NCBI GenBank assembly: GCA_047967505.1
Contig: CM106539.1
DNA length: 64,000 nucleotides
Direction: 5' to 3' (one strand)
Source of the DNA: Dipteris shenzhenensis
Lineage: Eukaryota; Polypodiophyta; Polypodiopsida; Gleicheniales
Under the pieces are notes generated by a model. It searched no databases. It saw nothing but the letters and a program-made list of their open reading frames with translations, and had not been told where the DNA came from. The translations under genes were made by a program, and so were the position numbers. This document shows positions 48,410 to 60,119 of the stretch, piece by piece. Within the stretch, counting starts at the first letter, position 1; the number at the start of each line of letters is the position of its first letter.

Positions 48410-48930
48410 TTATCGTGGACAGCAAAAAACTGGGCAGCGCTGTCGAATCAATGCCTGATAATCCCTAGTAAGAGACCAGGGCAAGACATGGACCATCTGT
48501 TGGCCATAGAAGAGTGGAGAGTGCTCCAGCAAAACCTGTCTATGCTCTTCATCAGCCATGATGAACTCAAAAAAACCTCTCGCTGCATAGTGGACTTTTT
48601 TGACATAACACCCACCCAGGGTTCTAGTCAACCAATTGCCCACATCCGTAGCAACAGGCATACGTCTAGGAAAGAAAATAATACATGCTTGGCGTATTCC
48701 TTGACAGGATCAAAGATGTCATCTACCTCAACCATGATATCTGTAGTGGGAAGTGGACCTTTCCAACCCTTGCGGGTATCCTCAAAACCTTCATGCTTCA
48801 CTTCGTAGACAAGCTGAGCCTCTGCAGAGGCATAAAAGGGGTCATCTTGACCCATCAACTGCTTCTGTTTTTTGTTGGAAACCGACCTGTCTTTTTGAAA
48901 AGTCTTCTCATAAGGACAGTCCGCCATTTG
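48410..48930 (-). pseudogene. ORF1 of the deleted LINE (DUF4283 type)
   Basis: The minus strand starts MADCPYEKTFQKDRS, then DDPFYASAEAQLVYEVKHEG. After a frame change it reads GNWLTRTLGGCYVKKVHYAA, GFFEFIMADEEHRQVLLEHS and LVHVLPWS-like VHVLPWSLTRDYQALIRQR. This is the RRM-like DUF4283 order of plant LINE ORF1. Confidence 0.7.
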
Positions 48931-48962
48931 ATCCAAGGAAAAGGAAACGAAATGAAACTGAG

Positions 48963-48988
48963 ACACACACACACACACACACACACAC
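48963..48988. repeat. (CA)n microsatellite next to a T run
   Basis: Thirteen CA-type dinucleotides are followed by nine T. The T run begins another LINE 3' end (48989-49085, minus) whose UTR resembles that at 47245-47300. Confidence 0.95.
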
Positions 48989-49089
48989 TTTTTTTTTGTT
49001 GGTGAAATCCATTTGTTGTCATATTACAAAGAAAAGTCCCAAAGAAAGGGACAACCAGTTACAAATATCCTCTGATTACGGTCCTTCCA

Positions 49090-49383
49090 TGTTGGAGGTA
49101 GTGGCCTTCACCATCGTGTATGTGGAAATGGGGCCATGGAAAATACAAAGGATTCGAGGAGATCTGCACTATTGACACATGTATAGAGGGGAATTTCCAT
49201 CCCATATGCACAAATACCCTTGGGGGGACCTTGAATATAATGACCTTCTTAGCCCTCCACAGCCACCCCCTCTCGGGGCTTTTTGAGGCTCTGGAGCACC
49301 TACGCGTGGCTATGGGGCAGGCTTGGGGACCCCATGCCTGGCGTGATTCCCGGACCACATGGCGCTTGCTGCGTGGCCCAACA
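49090..49383 (+). repeat. LTR with TGTTG...CAACA ends
   Basis: The segment starts TGTTGGAGG, ends GGCCCAACA and is followed after one base by an exact PBS, so it is a 5' LTR of a plus-strand element whose interior is lost. Confidence 0.75.
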
Positions 49384-49384
49384 G

Positions 49385-49397
49385 TGGTATCAGAGCC
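49385..49397 (+). promoter_or_regulatory. Primer-binding site
   Basis: TGGTATCAGAGCC, exact initiator Met-tRNA complement. Confidence 0.88.
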
Positions 49398-49548
49398 TAT
49401 TCGGCGCTCACTTGCGGTTGACAGGTGTAGGTAGCGGTTACTGTGTGCTAAGGGGTGCTGGTTCTGCTCTGTTGGCTAGTGCCTTTGCTGCACTGCTGTG
49501 ACCAAAGTCTGCCTCTCCAAGTGCCGGAGGTGCGCCCGTGAGGCTAAA

Positions 49549-49593
49549 ATCACTATATCTCTGCCCCTGTGGGGGGGGCAGAGATATAGTGAT
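49549..49593. repeat. Perfect 19-bp hairpin
   Basis: Arms ATCACTATATCTCTGCCCC (49549-49567) and its exact reverse complement (49575-49593) enclose the loop TGTGGGG. Confidence 0.93.
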
Positions 49594-49782
49594 GAATGCT
49601 CCTTTTCTGGCTGACCAGGCCCGTTTTCAGACGCTCATACCTGGTGGTCTGTCAACTATAGACAGCCCTACTGGCTAACCAGATCTGGCCGACCAGCAGC
49701 TGCTGTTATGGTCTATATAATTCTGTTGGCCTGGCTTCATTTCTGCCCAGTTATTGGGCGACTCAGTGGGCTTAACCCCAGC

Positions 49783-50945
49783 TCATTGACTCCTTATAGA
49801 GAAGTAGCTAGCTCCGCACAGCTGAATAATGGCCATATCTGAGCAAAATGGGGATATTGGTCCACAAGTGAAGATGGCTGCCATGATGATTCCAGTAATC
49901 CTCTTGTGTATACACTGTATATGGGCCCCCTTCATCCATGGGAGGAAGCTCTTCCAAAACCTGATCTGCAGGCCCCAATATTTCCTCAAAAGTGAAACAT
50001 GGAATGCATCATGAATCCTTGATGATAGGGGCATCTCCACCTATAGGCCACATTCCCAATTTTCTGCAACACCTTATAAGATCCATAATATCTGTGCCGA
50101 GCTTAATATTGGTGTCCCCTTTCAATGAAGCATATCTAGATTTATGGAGGCTGAGGAAGACATAATCCCTTTCTTCAAATAAAAGCTCCCTACGATGATC
50201 ATCTGCATATACCTCCATACGTGCTTGGCTTTCATCATGTGATCCTTACATTTCTCTAGTAAGGCAGTCATATACACCAAGTCATCAATTGTTTGTTGGT
50301 TAGACATAGCCCCATCAAAAACAGTGGAGGGAACATGGACTTTATAACCATACATGGCCTCAAATGGGCTCATCCCTATAGATGTGCGCTTGGTGTTGTT
50401 ATAGCAAAACTCAGCCAAGTGCAACCACTTGTCCCACGTGGTCTGGGTATCAAAACAAAAATGCATAAGGTACTCCTCCAACCACCTATTCACCATCTCA
50501 AACTGACCATCAGTTTGTGAGTGGTCAGCTGTACTTGGAGCGAGATGTGTACCCATTGCCTTGAACAACTCTTGCCAAGACTGGCCCATGAACTTGGTAT
50601 TACTTACTATTTCTGTGGCAGTCCATGTAGTTTGAATACATTCTTCATGAATTGAGCAGCAACCATAGAGGCTGAATAAAATGTGCTGCCTTAGTGAGCC
50701 TATCCACAACAGCAAAGATGCTATTCTAGCCCTTAGCTGTCACAGGCAGACCGGTTATGAAATCCATGGAGACATGGGTCCACTTATCCTCTGGAATGGG
50801 CAAAGGCTGAAGTAAAACTGCTAGTCTGAGGTTCAATTCCCTATTTTTCTGGCAGGGCTGGCAACTTTGGGCATATTTGTAGATATCTTTCTGAAGCCCT
50901 TTCCACTTCACAGTTTCATTGAGAAAGCCAGTATGAACTCTGACA
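49783..50945 (-). pseudogene. gypsy integrase and chromodomain-like tail
   Basis: The minus strand reads VHTGFLNETVKWKGLQKDI and CQPCQKNR (zinc site with a deletion), LLQPLPIPEDKWTHVSMDF and ITGLP (start of core). After a break it reads TADHSQTDGQFEMVNRWLEE, WDKWLHLAEFCYNNTKRTS and GMSPFEAMYGY. The end gives SSRIHDAFHVSLLRKYWG (IH.vFHVS.L). Breaks at 50720 and 50120 divide it. It faces opposite to the LTR at 49090, so the two are probably unrelated. Confidence 0.85.
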
Positions 50946-51435
50946 ACAGGAACCTTACCCGATAAATGTCTTTCATTTTTCCATCAACTGGCAAACTTGA
51001 TCCGACATGGACACCACTTCCTTGAGAACTTTCTCCCTCTTCATTGCTGGCTCCAAACCAGGAGTGGACCTTGGGTAGGAGTTCAGCAGATGGCGCACCT
51101 TTCTTTCCAGTCAGTCCTTTGAAGAACGAATGGGACGCTTGCAAGGCTCCCCCATAACTGGGGTGAGTCGACTGCGGAGGCACGTCTTGCATGGGGAGCT
51201 CCCCACTCCCATTTCTCTCTTTCTTCCTGCAACTTTCCAACATGGCGTGGAAGAGGATGAGGCAGGCTAGATGACGAGGAAACTTTCGCATGCAGAACAA
51301 CTGGTTAAGATTGAAGAAATCTTTGTCAAATCTATCACAGCCTCCAAGTTGGTCAAAACCGGGCAGTACAGAGTCAGCTGTCTTTACCATCAGTTCAAGT
51401 GAGGGAGTACCCCCCCTCTCTCTTGCATCATGCAA
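50908..51435 (-). CDS. Unrecognised 175-codon ORF
   Basis: An open minus-strand frame starts MHDARERGGTPSLELMVKTA and contains KKERNGSGELPMQDVPPQS and WFGASNEEGESSQGSG. It runs up to the truncated integrase. No domain is recognised. It may be a captured host segment, part of another element, or chance. Length alone is weak evidence in this AT-balanced stretch. Confidence 0.25.
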   Translation of the reverse strand: MHDARERGGTPSLELMVKTADSVLPGFDQLGGCDRFDKDFFNLNQLFCMRKFPRHLACLILFHAMLESCRKKERNGSGELPMQDVPPQSTHPSYGGALQASHSFFKGLTGKKGAPSAELLPKVHSWFGASNEEGESSQGSGVHVGSSLPVDGKMKDIYRVRFLLSEFILAFSMKL

Positions 51436-52163
51436 TCTGCAGTCACATCAGTAGCAGAAGACAATAGGACTGCTGGATGAGGCCGAGATTCACTCGACCG
51501 TGCAGGCATCCACCCCTCTCAGTTCAAACAATCCTTCTCTGCCCGTGGCCTTTCAACATGTGCAGGAATTTTTTGATTATGATTATTTTTGCCACTATTT
51601 ATTTGGAATTATCGTGCTCTTTTTGCTGACTGGAGGGAAGTAGAGGAGCGGAATGCTTCAGCTGTGCTTGAGCCATTTGTGTCATGTCTGTTGGGAAACT
51701 GGCTTGAAGTGTGCTTAGTACCATGAGCATGGTGATGGTGTAGAAAGGATTGTGGGAGAAAGGAGCGTAACATGGAGACTTGGCAGCAAGAGGGCTCAAT
51801 ACCAACGTAAGGAAGGGGTTGATCTAGAAGAGGGTAAGGTCGTGGGGAGAGGGGGAGTGAATTGCCAAAATAGATTAGAGTATGATTGAGTGGGGGTGAG
51901 GCTTCTGTAGTCCTATGACCACATCCTCATTAGCCCTCTGTTACTAAAAAGATCTTTAGTGCCAACTCCAGGAACTTAGCTAGGAATTTATTCTTCTATG
52001 TAAGGAGAGGTTTACCTGCCGTTGCTATGTGCAAAATTTATGGCTCAAAGCTTGTCCTTGTGTTTTGCACTTTTGTTTTTGTTAATTTCAAGGGTATTTT
52101 TGTATATGCATCTGTATCTTGGTACATCAAAGTAACACTCTTCCAATGTTTTTTGTATTGTAG
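51436..52163. other. No gene recognised upstream of membrane-protein exons
   Basis: Missing upstream exons of the gene at 52164 could lie here or further left, but none was identified. Confidence 0.4.
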
Positions 52164-55100
52164 AGCAGGAGAAGATTGTGCAGTCGTTAGAGGCCAGCCA
52201 TTTGCAACAAAGTTTGTTCTGGCGGGTTTGCAGCGGCTCTCTCAGTTGTGTCTATTAAAATAATCATCCAGCTAGACCTTAAACTAGTAACCATAATATA
52301 ATGGCCTCCTCGTTATATACAAAGACTTAAAAGAAAGGAACAGATCCTGTGTTAATGGGAAAATACAAGAGATATATATTAAAAAAGAGAAGGAAATTTG
52401 TCTTGGATTTTTTCTGATGTTGTTTCAGCTGTCCTTTTGATTAAACTCATTCTAGCACCCCTGAACCCACAGCGTCCAAGTTGGCAAACATGCAGGCTTT
52501 CTCTTGGAAAGGAAGGTTTTAAAGTGCAGGCTATATTTGCGAATACTGTTAAGAAAACATAATCTGCCTTCCAACGAACTGCACAGACTAGATTTACATT
52601 ATTTGCGGGGGGGAAAAACAAAAAACAAAACAGCCTGGTTGTCTGATTCATGTACTGGATTTTACTTGTTGGATGTATGCCTTTTTCCAGGTTACTTTTG
52701 CATCAATTGGTGGAGCTTTTAGCCTTTTTTTTGCAATTTCAGCTTATTCGCAAGCTATATCTCCTTGGGAAAGGGTACATCCCAAATGTTTTACCTTGAT
52801 GACTGTCTGGATTCCTTTTGGTTACCTGCAGATCTTTTAACGCCATGCTCTATACACCTAAGTTTGGCATTAGTAAGTGAGCTTCATATTTTTATACAGA
52901 GATATCATGCCTACTTCATGGAGAATTTGAATGCTATGACCGTGGTATTTGCAGGTTTGACTACTACTCCTTTGCACGAATATTTACTATTTGAAGGCTA
53001 TTGTTCATGCAACCATATATTCCACAGTCTGTATGTTGATTTTTGAGCATTATTGTTGCTTAGCAACAGGGTTCAACTTATAACTGCTTTATCAGTAATA
53101 TTCATATCGATGAGGTCCTTCAAACTATGAGAACCAGAAGCTTATCCATGTTATTAATCAGTATTCAAGAAGGAATCCATTCTGAAATGAAGAAATCTTT
53201 GATATGATTTGGCTTTTGTTCTTTCGTCTGCAGTCACAAGGCTGTCTAAGGAGGATTCAGTAACCCATAGAGATATCTACATCTACCAAATAGGATCCAA
53301 TGACTGCTTGAGGCCCGCCGATGACAGTGTGGATGAAACAACAGTGGTAAAAAAAAATGGGGATATAGATAGAAGCGGAAGAATTTTTAAGGCAAAATTC
53401 TTGGAACAAGTGGTTGTCATTGTTAGAATTTTCCTATAATGATAGAAAGCATTCATCCATTGGGATCATTCCTTAAACAAGCTAATCCAACTACAGTGGG
53501 AGTTCCACAAAAGGTACCTGGCACCATGGATTATATAATCGAGGTGCTGAGGATGTTGGAACTGAATAAATCAGACTCTACCAAGCTATGGATAGAGCTA
53601 TTCTCAAGATTCCTTCACATGCTAAATCCCTAGCTACAGGATAATGCATGAGGTTATCACCACGATAATGTGGGTCATGGTTAATTCTAAAGAGAATAGG
53701 CACGGTTGCCTATCGGTGAGATTTACCACGAGGTTGCAAGGTGCATCTAGTGTTTCATGTGTCTTTATTAAAACGAAATTTGCAACCAATGGATTCATTA
53801 ATTAATGGAATTGTGACGTTATAGTAACTAGAGGAAAATGCAGAGCGCAAGCCAGCTAGAGTCCTAGATAGGGGAGAAATGACTGTTCGAAACCGGAAGA
53901 TACCTCTTGCTTGGCATGGTCTTGCTTGAAGAGGGAGTGAATGGTACTTTCCAGTTAGAATGTAGCATTGCCTCAGATGGGATCGGTGATAGAAAGTGCT
54001 TAGAGAGGCCAATGGTGATGCATATAAATGTAAATAATTGTTTGTTTTGATGGGTTATTAGAATTTGGTCAAGGACTTAGCGGTCGAGGTCTTTGATGAT
54101 AGGGGTCCAAGACGACTAGAAGGCTTAAGTCTTCCATGCACATGACTGGTTAATTCATTAACCATGCTCCTAGGTAATCGCCTAGGGTTAAGAGTATGGT
54201 TAGTGAATTAATGGAAGACTCAAAAGGGACTTTAATGATTAAATGCATGGGAAGGGTCTTAAACCTGAGCAAGCAGCTAATTAAAGAAATGGGCCTTCTA
54301 GGGACATGGGGGCATGAATTCACACATTATGAATGAGATATATGTGTGTGGTTTTGAAACGTGTGCCTAAGCTGGGTGTTCATCAAGGTAGCAGACGTGC
54401 TTGATTCATGCATTTGGCTGGGTGGAGATTTTGTACTCAAGACGCTTGCGACTTTGCCCGGCAGAGAATGAACAAGTCGTTACAGACAGGCTCATGAAAC
54501 AAGCCCCATTTCATCCCTATCGAAACACAATATTCAGCACTCAGGTTGCCTAGCGGCTCATTGATCATGTATTTAGGAATCGTGGATTTTCTTAGGAGAT
54601 TATCAGTGACAAGGATGCAAAATTTATGGGTCACTTTTGGCAGGAATCTTTCTCAGTAGTGGGCACCATACTTACTCCCTGCACACCATACCATCCTTAA
54701 GACTGATCGCCAGTGTCAGAAGGTGAACAAATGGGTGGACGAATATCTGAGGTACTTCTGCCATGAGACTAGGTCTTGGGATAAAGGGCTTGGACTTACT
54801 GAATTTTGTTACAACAACACCAAGCATTTATTTATTGGGATGAGCTCGCTTGAAGCATTGTATGAATGCAAAGTAAGGATGCCTTCCACAATTTCAGACA
54901 TGGCTGTGAAAAATCAATAAGCACAAGATGACTTTTAAAGGATGGAGGCTCTTCTGCAATTCGCGAAAAAGACTGCAAGATGTCCAAGCCAAGCAAAAGA
55001 AGTATGCAGATGAACACAGTAGGTACTTGGTTTTCAAAGAAGGGGATTTTGTGCATCTACATCTCCACAAAATTCGACATGCCTCTCTAAAGGGTAACAC

Positions 55101-57243
55101 CAACACTAAGCTAGCTCAATCATATTATTAACCTTACAGGATCATCCACAGGGTTGGGGAACTAGCTTGTCAATTGGAGCTACCACTCTCCTCCAAGATC
55201 CACAATGTGTTCCATGTATCATCACTGAAACTACACGTGAGAGCCAGAACTTGCATGCCATCTCAGAATTGCCACCTATGAGAGGGGAATGCCATATCCT
55301 CTACATCCCTAAGCACATTGTGGATTTCACAGATAAGATAGAGTACTTTGCAACAAGATATGAAATTTCAATTGAGTGCATCATCTAGTGGAAGGGACTA
55401 CTGGAGGATGAACAATCATCATGACAGCCAGAAAGCATTGTGCTTCTAGGAGCACCATCATCTTTTTGCAAGGCTGATCAACAGCATTTTCTTCTTGTGG
55501 CACCCCTGTATAACAGCCTTAACATGAAATTTTGTGGGCAATTTGTATGGGAAGAGATGGCTGTAATAAAGGGGGGGAAGAGGCCTAGTTAAGGGTAGCT
55601 CTAGGGGCAAAAAAGGGAGTTGAGAAGGCTATAAGTCCTATTTCCCTCTTCTGTGGGTAGGCTTGATGTTGACATCTCCTCTGCTCCCTACCTCCATCAA
55701 CTTTGTGCCTAAATCTCATGCTCTCCCCTTGGGAGTCGCTTTTTGGGAGCTGCCTTGTGCCCTCCCTGAGCAGATGTATTAACTGGTTTTCTGATGTCCC
55801 ATTGACCTATTGGTCTCCCGTGGACAGTATTATGTATTATATTTCATTCTCTACATCTGCCCCACCCCCTTTTCTATATGGTCAGTTGTGTCGATTTGTA
55901 AAATCAGGTGGTGGTTGATTATGGTACGTGTCTTCTGTTGTTGTAAAGAAGACCTTTTATCAATTTCACTGGGGCCATCAAGATTTATGTCTTTCAATAG
56001 CACCTTCAACTGTATGACAGAGCGAGATGGAGGCAGACTGAAATTTGCTTTCACTTTCCCGTGCATGGTCTTCTGTGTGAAACAAAATCTTTTCGTAATG
56101 CTATATGATAAAGCAAGTCAAATATGTCTGTGTAATATCAGATTTAATTTGTTTAAAAGCCTGCCCTCAACATAATTATTAAAATCTGTTGCTTGTTTAA
56201 GTAATGCAATATCACGCATACTAATCTGCTATTCTAAGGATTGTTAATTCCTAAGAGTCAAAGTTGCTTGGTATTGCTTAAATAATGTTGAAACTTACAT
56301 GCAGATATTTGTGAAGCAGCAATATATGCTTTCACTGCATGGTTGATACTATTGGGATCTTCGAGTCCATATCGTTTGCGTTGGATTCCCCTTGCAGCAG
56401 GGTGTGCGTTGACATATTTCTGGCTTTATCATATGCTAAGGTACTCGCCTTTACCTTCTCTGGCAAGGCTTCCTTGGTGTTGTAGTAGTAGCGGAGTCAA
56501 GTCAAGAAACGTTTGACTGGCTTTTGTCTTAATGCAGATTATCAACCATGCACTGGAATGTACTGTGGTTGCCGCTTGGCTCTCCCTGGTATGTTTTCTA
56601 TTCCATCCCCCTTATTTAAACTGCTGTGGGGAGTAATGCAGATGCTTGAAGGAAATTTGTTGCTCTCTACTATTAATTATCGTACGTCTCAGTGCAGATA
56701 TGCTAAAAATTAACCTTTATAAATTTGGATACATGCATGACGAAATTAAAAGCTTCAAGTCTGTTCAGCTTGTAAATCTGAAGTACTTATGAATGTAACA
56801 ATTGGGAACACAATAATGGTAGCATGGACTCCTTCTCAATATATGAGGTCAACACAGATGTGTTTATCCTTTCTAATGTACATTGCCTACGATCAAGGAA
56901 AGTTTCACCAGTAGGCTCTGCAGTAAATTATTGAGACAGGCACTCTTTTGCGATTCAACCAGTTGCTTGTAAACCCCCACAGCCTTTTCTTTGCTGGGAT
57001 CTCTTCTTTTCTTGTCCATTTCTTTTGCCGAGTTCCTTTCCCAAGCTGCAGGTAGTTTTGGATACACTTTCGTTTTCTTCAAGATGGAGGAGAGGTGTAT
57101 TGTTCTTTTTAGTTCTAATTTTGTATGACAAAATCATTCACAGTTTTGCGGTTCTCTGCCTATATGTGGATCATTTGATGGTGGAAACTGAGAAGGAGGT
57201 CCAAGCACTTCGATCTTCTATCTATCATTTTAAGAAAACCTGA
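52164..57243 (+). CDS. Uncharacterised plant multi-spanning membrane protein, six 3' exons
   Basis: Exons 52164-52225, 52691-52774, 52900-52954, 56305-56440, 56538-56588 and 57144-57243 join in phase through GT-AG introns. The join gives about 162 residues: QEKIVQSLEASHLQQSLFWR; helix VTFASIGGAFSLFFAISAYS; PWERRYHAYFMENLN; helix AAIYAFTAWLILL; LRWIPLAAGCALTYFWLYHM; LSTMHWNVLWLPLGSP; and a tail CLYVDHLMVETEKEVQALRS ending in TGA. At least three hydrophobic segments and a short coiled-coil-like tail are visible. The pattern FWLYhmLR...W..lWLP.g..CLYVDH recalls an unnamed plant transmembrane family from memory; no function is known to me. N-terminal exons were not found. Intron 3 (3.35 kb) holds a gypsy relic. 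Confidence 0.72.
54470..55440 (+). pseudogene. gypsy integrase and chromodomain relic in intron 3 of the membrane-protein gene
   Basis: The plus strand reads ISDKDAKFMGHFWQESFS near 54605 (second Asp block), then NKWVDEYLRYFCHETRSWDK and FCYNNTKHLFIGMSSLEALY. Further on, ISELPPMRGECHILYIPKHI and ISIECII with a following WKGLLEDEQ-like stretch look like the hinge and chromodomain of chromoviruses. Stops are frequent. Confidence 0.8.
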
Positions 57244-60119
57244 CATCTCTTAGAGCACGGGTCAATGATTTGTAAGTCAAAGTGATTCCCATCTTGCAAC
57301 TCAGTTGTATGTCAAGGATTACGTTCTGGACTTGGTCATTCAAAAATATACATCGACAGAAATTAGAATGGGGCTGTTATAAATATTCAAGGTGTTCCTG
57401 AATGAACAGGAACTACTACTGGGAAATGTAGCTGCTCAAGGCTATGAGCATTTGAGGTTATGATTTGAAAAGACAAGGTATTCCTACATAAATCTGGGCA
57501 GTCTATGAGCAACATACTGTAGGTGAGGTGGCAATTGATTCCTGTATTGAAAGCCTATACATGTGGGTAGATTTTATACAAATAGGATGTATAAATGGAA
57601 GTTTCCATAATGCTGTTGCCCGTGTACTATTAGAGTCCAATTCGAGTAAATAAACACTGGATCAGGGATACTTCTGTGTGCTGCTCTAGAGCTTGTAAGT
57701 GCCTGAAGCATCATCAACTTCTAGCTGTAAGATTATTTTTCTTTTTGAGGAACTTTGTTATAGCTTAAAACACAATAAAGAAATGGTTTGTATTCAATTC
57801 TTGGGTCGCTGGGTTTCTAAATAGTGAAACAATACTTCTAACAACTCCAAAAAATTCAAGCACCTTGCAGAAGCGTTTTGTTGCTTCAGGTATGATTTGT
57901 GTTGTAAGTAAATGGGCCACAGGCATGAAAACAGTAATCTATCGAAGGCGAATATACAACAGTTGATGTGAATATAGAATACATGCATTATGAAGCTATG
58001 ACAAAGTGCTATTTGTATCCTAGCTCAAGTAAGCATAGAAGGCAATGTATTTCTGCATTCAACCAGCCAGAATTCCTCATGAGGATCTGATTGCAAAACA
58101 TCTCTCATAGCATGCCCTTCAGTAGACAAGGAATTGAACTGGTTGCTGGAAACATTGTAATTGACGTCATAGCACTACAAAGATGTCTGCATAGTCCTAA
58201 CTGATGCATAGCACTTTTAGCGGCGCCTCAGTTTTCAAGACTTGTGGCACTTGGCTAAAACACCCTGATGTACTGAGATCTCATTTCCATATCTCCTTAA
58301 GAACATAACCAATTAATCTTCAAGTTTGCAACACCTCTTTGAATACAAGGTTGAAAGCCCATCAATTTTATTTAGAAACTTAAGATTTGCAAGAACTAAT
58401 TATTTTTTAAATATGGAAGTGCTTGATGTGTTCACGTCTCTGCTTGGATTTTAATAAAAACAAAAATGCCACAATGAACAATAGGTGGGCACCTACTCTT
58501 GAAGGATACTTTGAATTTGGTCCTTAAGTAGGCACCTGATACATGCTCACTGACATCACTGATGACCTCAGAGCTCCACAATCATCTCCTCAATCTGCTC
58601 CTAGATTCTCTTAATCATCAAACTGTTGAATAATGTCTTAAAAGACAACACAATTGACAAAATTCCATTGAATGGACATGATATAATGCAAAAACTTGAA
58701 GAGGGTAGTCCATAGCATTGGTGGAAGATATCCAAGTGAGAAGCAAAACATTAGCCTTGATTTGCATCTTGATGGGTCTTTTTGCTGGATTTAAAGCTTT
58801 CACTCTGGTTCCTCTTGATTTGCATATGCTAACTTGAAGGCAAGTTCCTATTCCTATTCACAGAACTTTATGGGCACAACCATTTTTCGAGCGAAGGAAA
58901 AAAAGAGCTTCTAACTATGTAAAAATATAGTAAAAATGGATCAAAAGAGACAGTTTCACCTAAAAATTATGCAAACTATTATAGCAATGTCTATTTTATA
59001 CACAAACCTTTACATGAATCTTTGGGAATGGTGAGTAACATAATGGGATGGCTTTTGAAGAAATCCACATATAGAGTAGACTTTTCTATGAAAATTTCCT
59101 TGTGATCCTTCTTACAACTTTTACTTAATAGGGGGTGACATTGAAAACCCTCTTTTAACCTATCTTCATGAAAGGGTTTTTCCAAAGAAAACTCATTGAA
59201 GCATTGGACAACACTTTTAAAAGTGACAACTTTCATATCCAATGTTCAAATATAGTCATTCAACCACTCAAATTGATCGGAAAGTCTCATTTGAGTATAT
59301 TTATGGAGTTATATTTTAGAAAATCTTGCATATATATTATTAAATATTACATGTATTTTATGAGAGTGATATATAAGCCCATATAAGCCCAAGTTAATAC
59401 TTACTTATACTAATTTAAACTTCTTTAAGAACATATCCATAAATATCTTGTTATTTATGCTATAAAAACACTAGAAAGCTTGTCATATTGATATAAATGT
59501 GTTTAATAAGTAATTATATATGTATAATATTATTACATTGAAATTGATTATGAGGGATGTTTCTTAAAGGTATTACTTTTCAACACATTTTTAAGATAAT
59601 AATAGGGGCACAAAGGGATGTCTATGAATAAGAAAATTTTTGTTATATAAAAATGAATGAGTCACTAGTATGTGTATTTTTATGATAAAGGGATCTAGCT
59701 TTAGTAAAAATAAAAGTATAAAAACCATGTTTCTTAAAGAAATACAATTTTTTAAATCTCTTGAAAAACACTCTCGGATAAATCTGCTCATAGGCTTTGC
59801 TTGTAAAATTGACACATCCGAACTTTGTAGGCTCCCATGAACCATCTCCATGAGCCTCATGCCTCAGTCAACCATGTATACAAAACATAAGAGGTATTAG
59901 TAACAATATCATTAAACTTAGACTCATTTCCTAAAACCACAATGACTACAAAACTTAAGCTGTAATTTTGACTCAATTCATTCTCAACGTGCCACATGCA
60001 ACCCTAAGAAGTATAGTTGCATTTCTCATTAGTGAGTCATATTAGTAGGCAACTGGTGTTGCCCTTGTGAATTGCTATTAACTGGTAGCCCTTCAAATAC
60101 TTTTTGTGAAACTATAGAA
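57244..60119. other. 3' UTR of the membrane-protein gene and AT-rich intergenic DNA
   Basis: No further exon or element is supported. Short ORFs lack motifs. Confidence 0.5.

Larger units (their letters stand above)
47232..48960 (-). mobile_element. Internally deleted LINE
   Basis: On the minus strand ORF1 lies at 48930-48410 and passes almost directly into the C-terminal third of ORF2 at 48352-47324. The endonuclease and most of RT are missing. A poly(T) run at 47230-47237, the element's 3' A-tail, marks the end. The deletion derivative is dead. Confidence 0.75.

Noticed and set aside
57025-57143. Longer first part of the ORF ending at 57243 (VVLDTLSFSSRW region) as exon
   Set aside because: The upstream exon ends in phase 2; only the acceptor at 57143 joins it in frame without a stop, so the earlier part is treated as intron.
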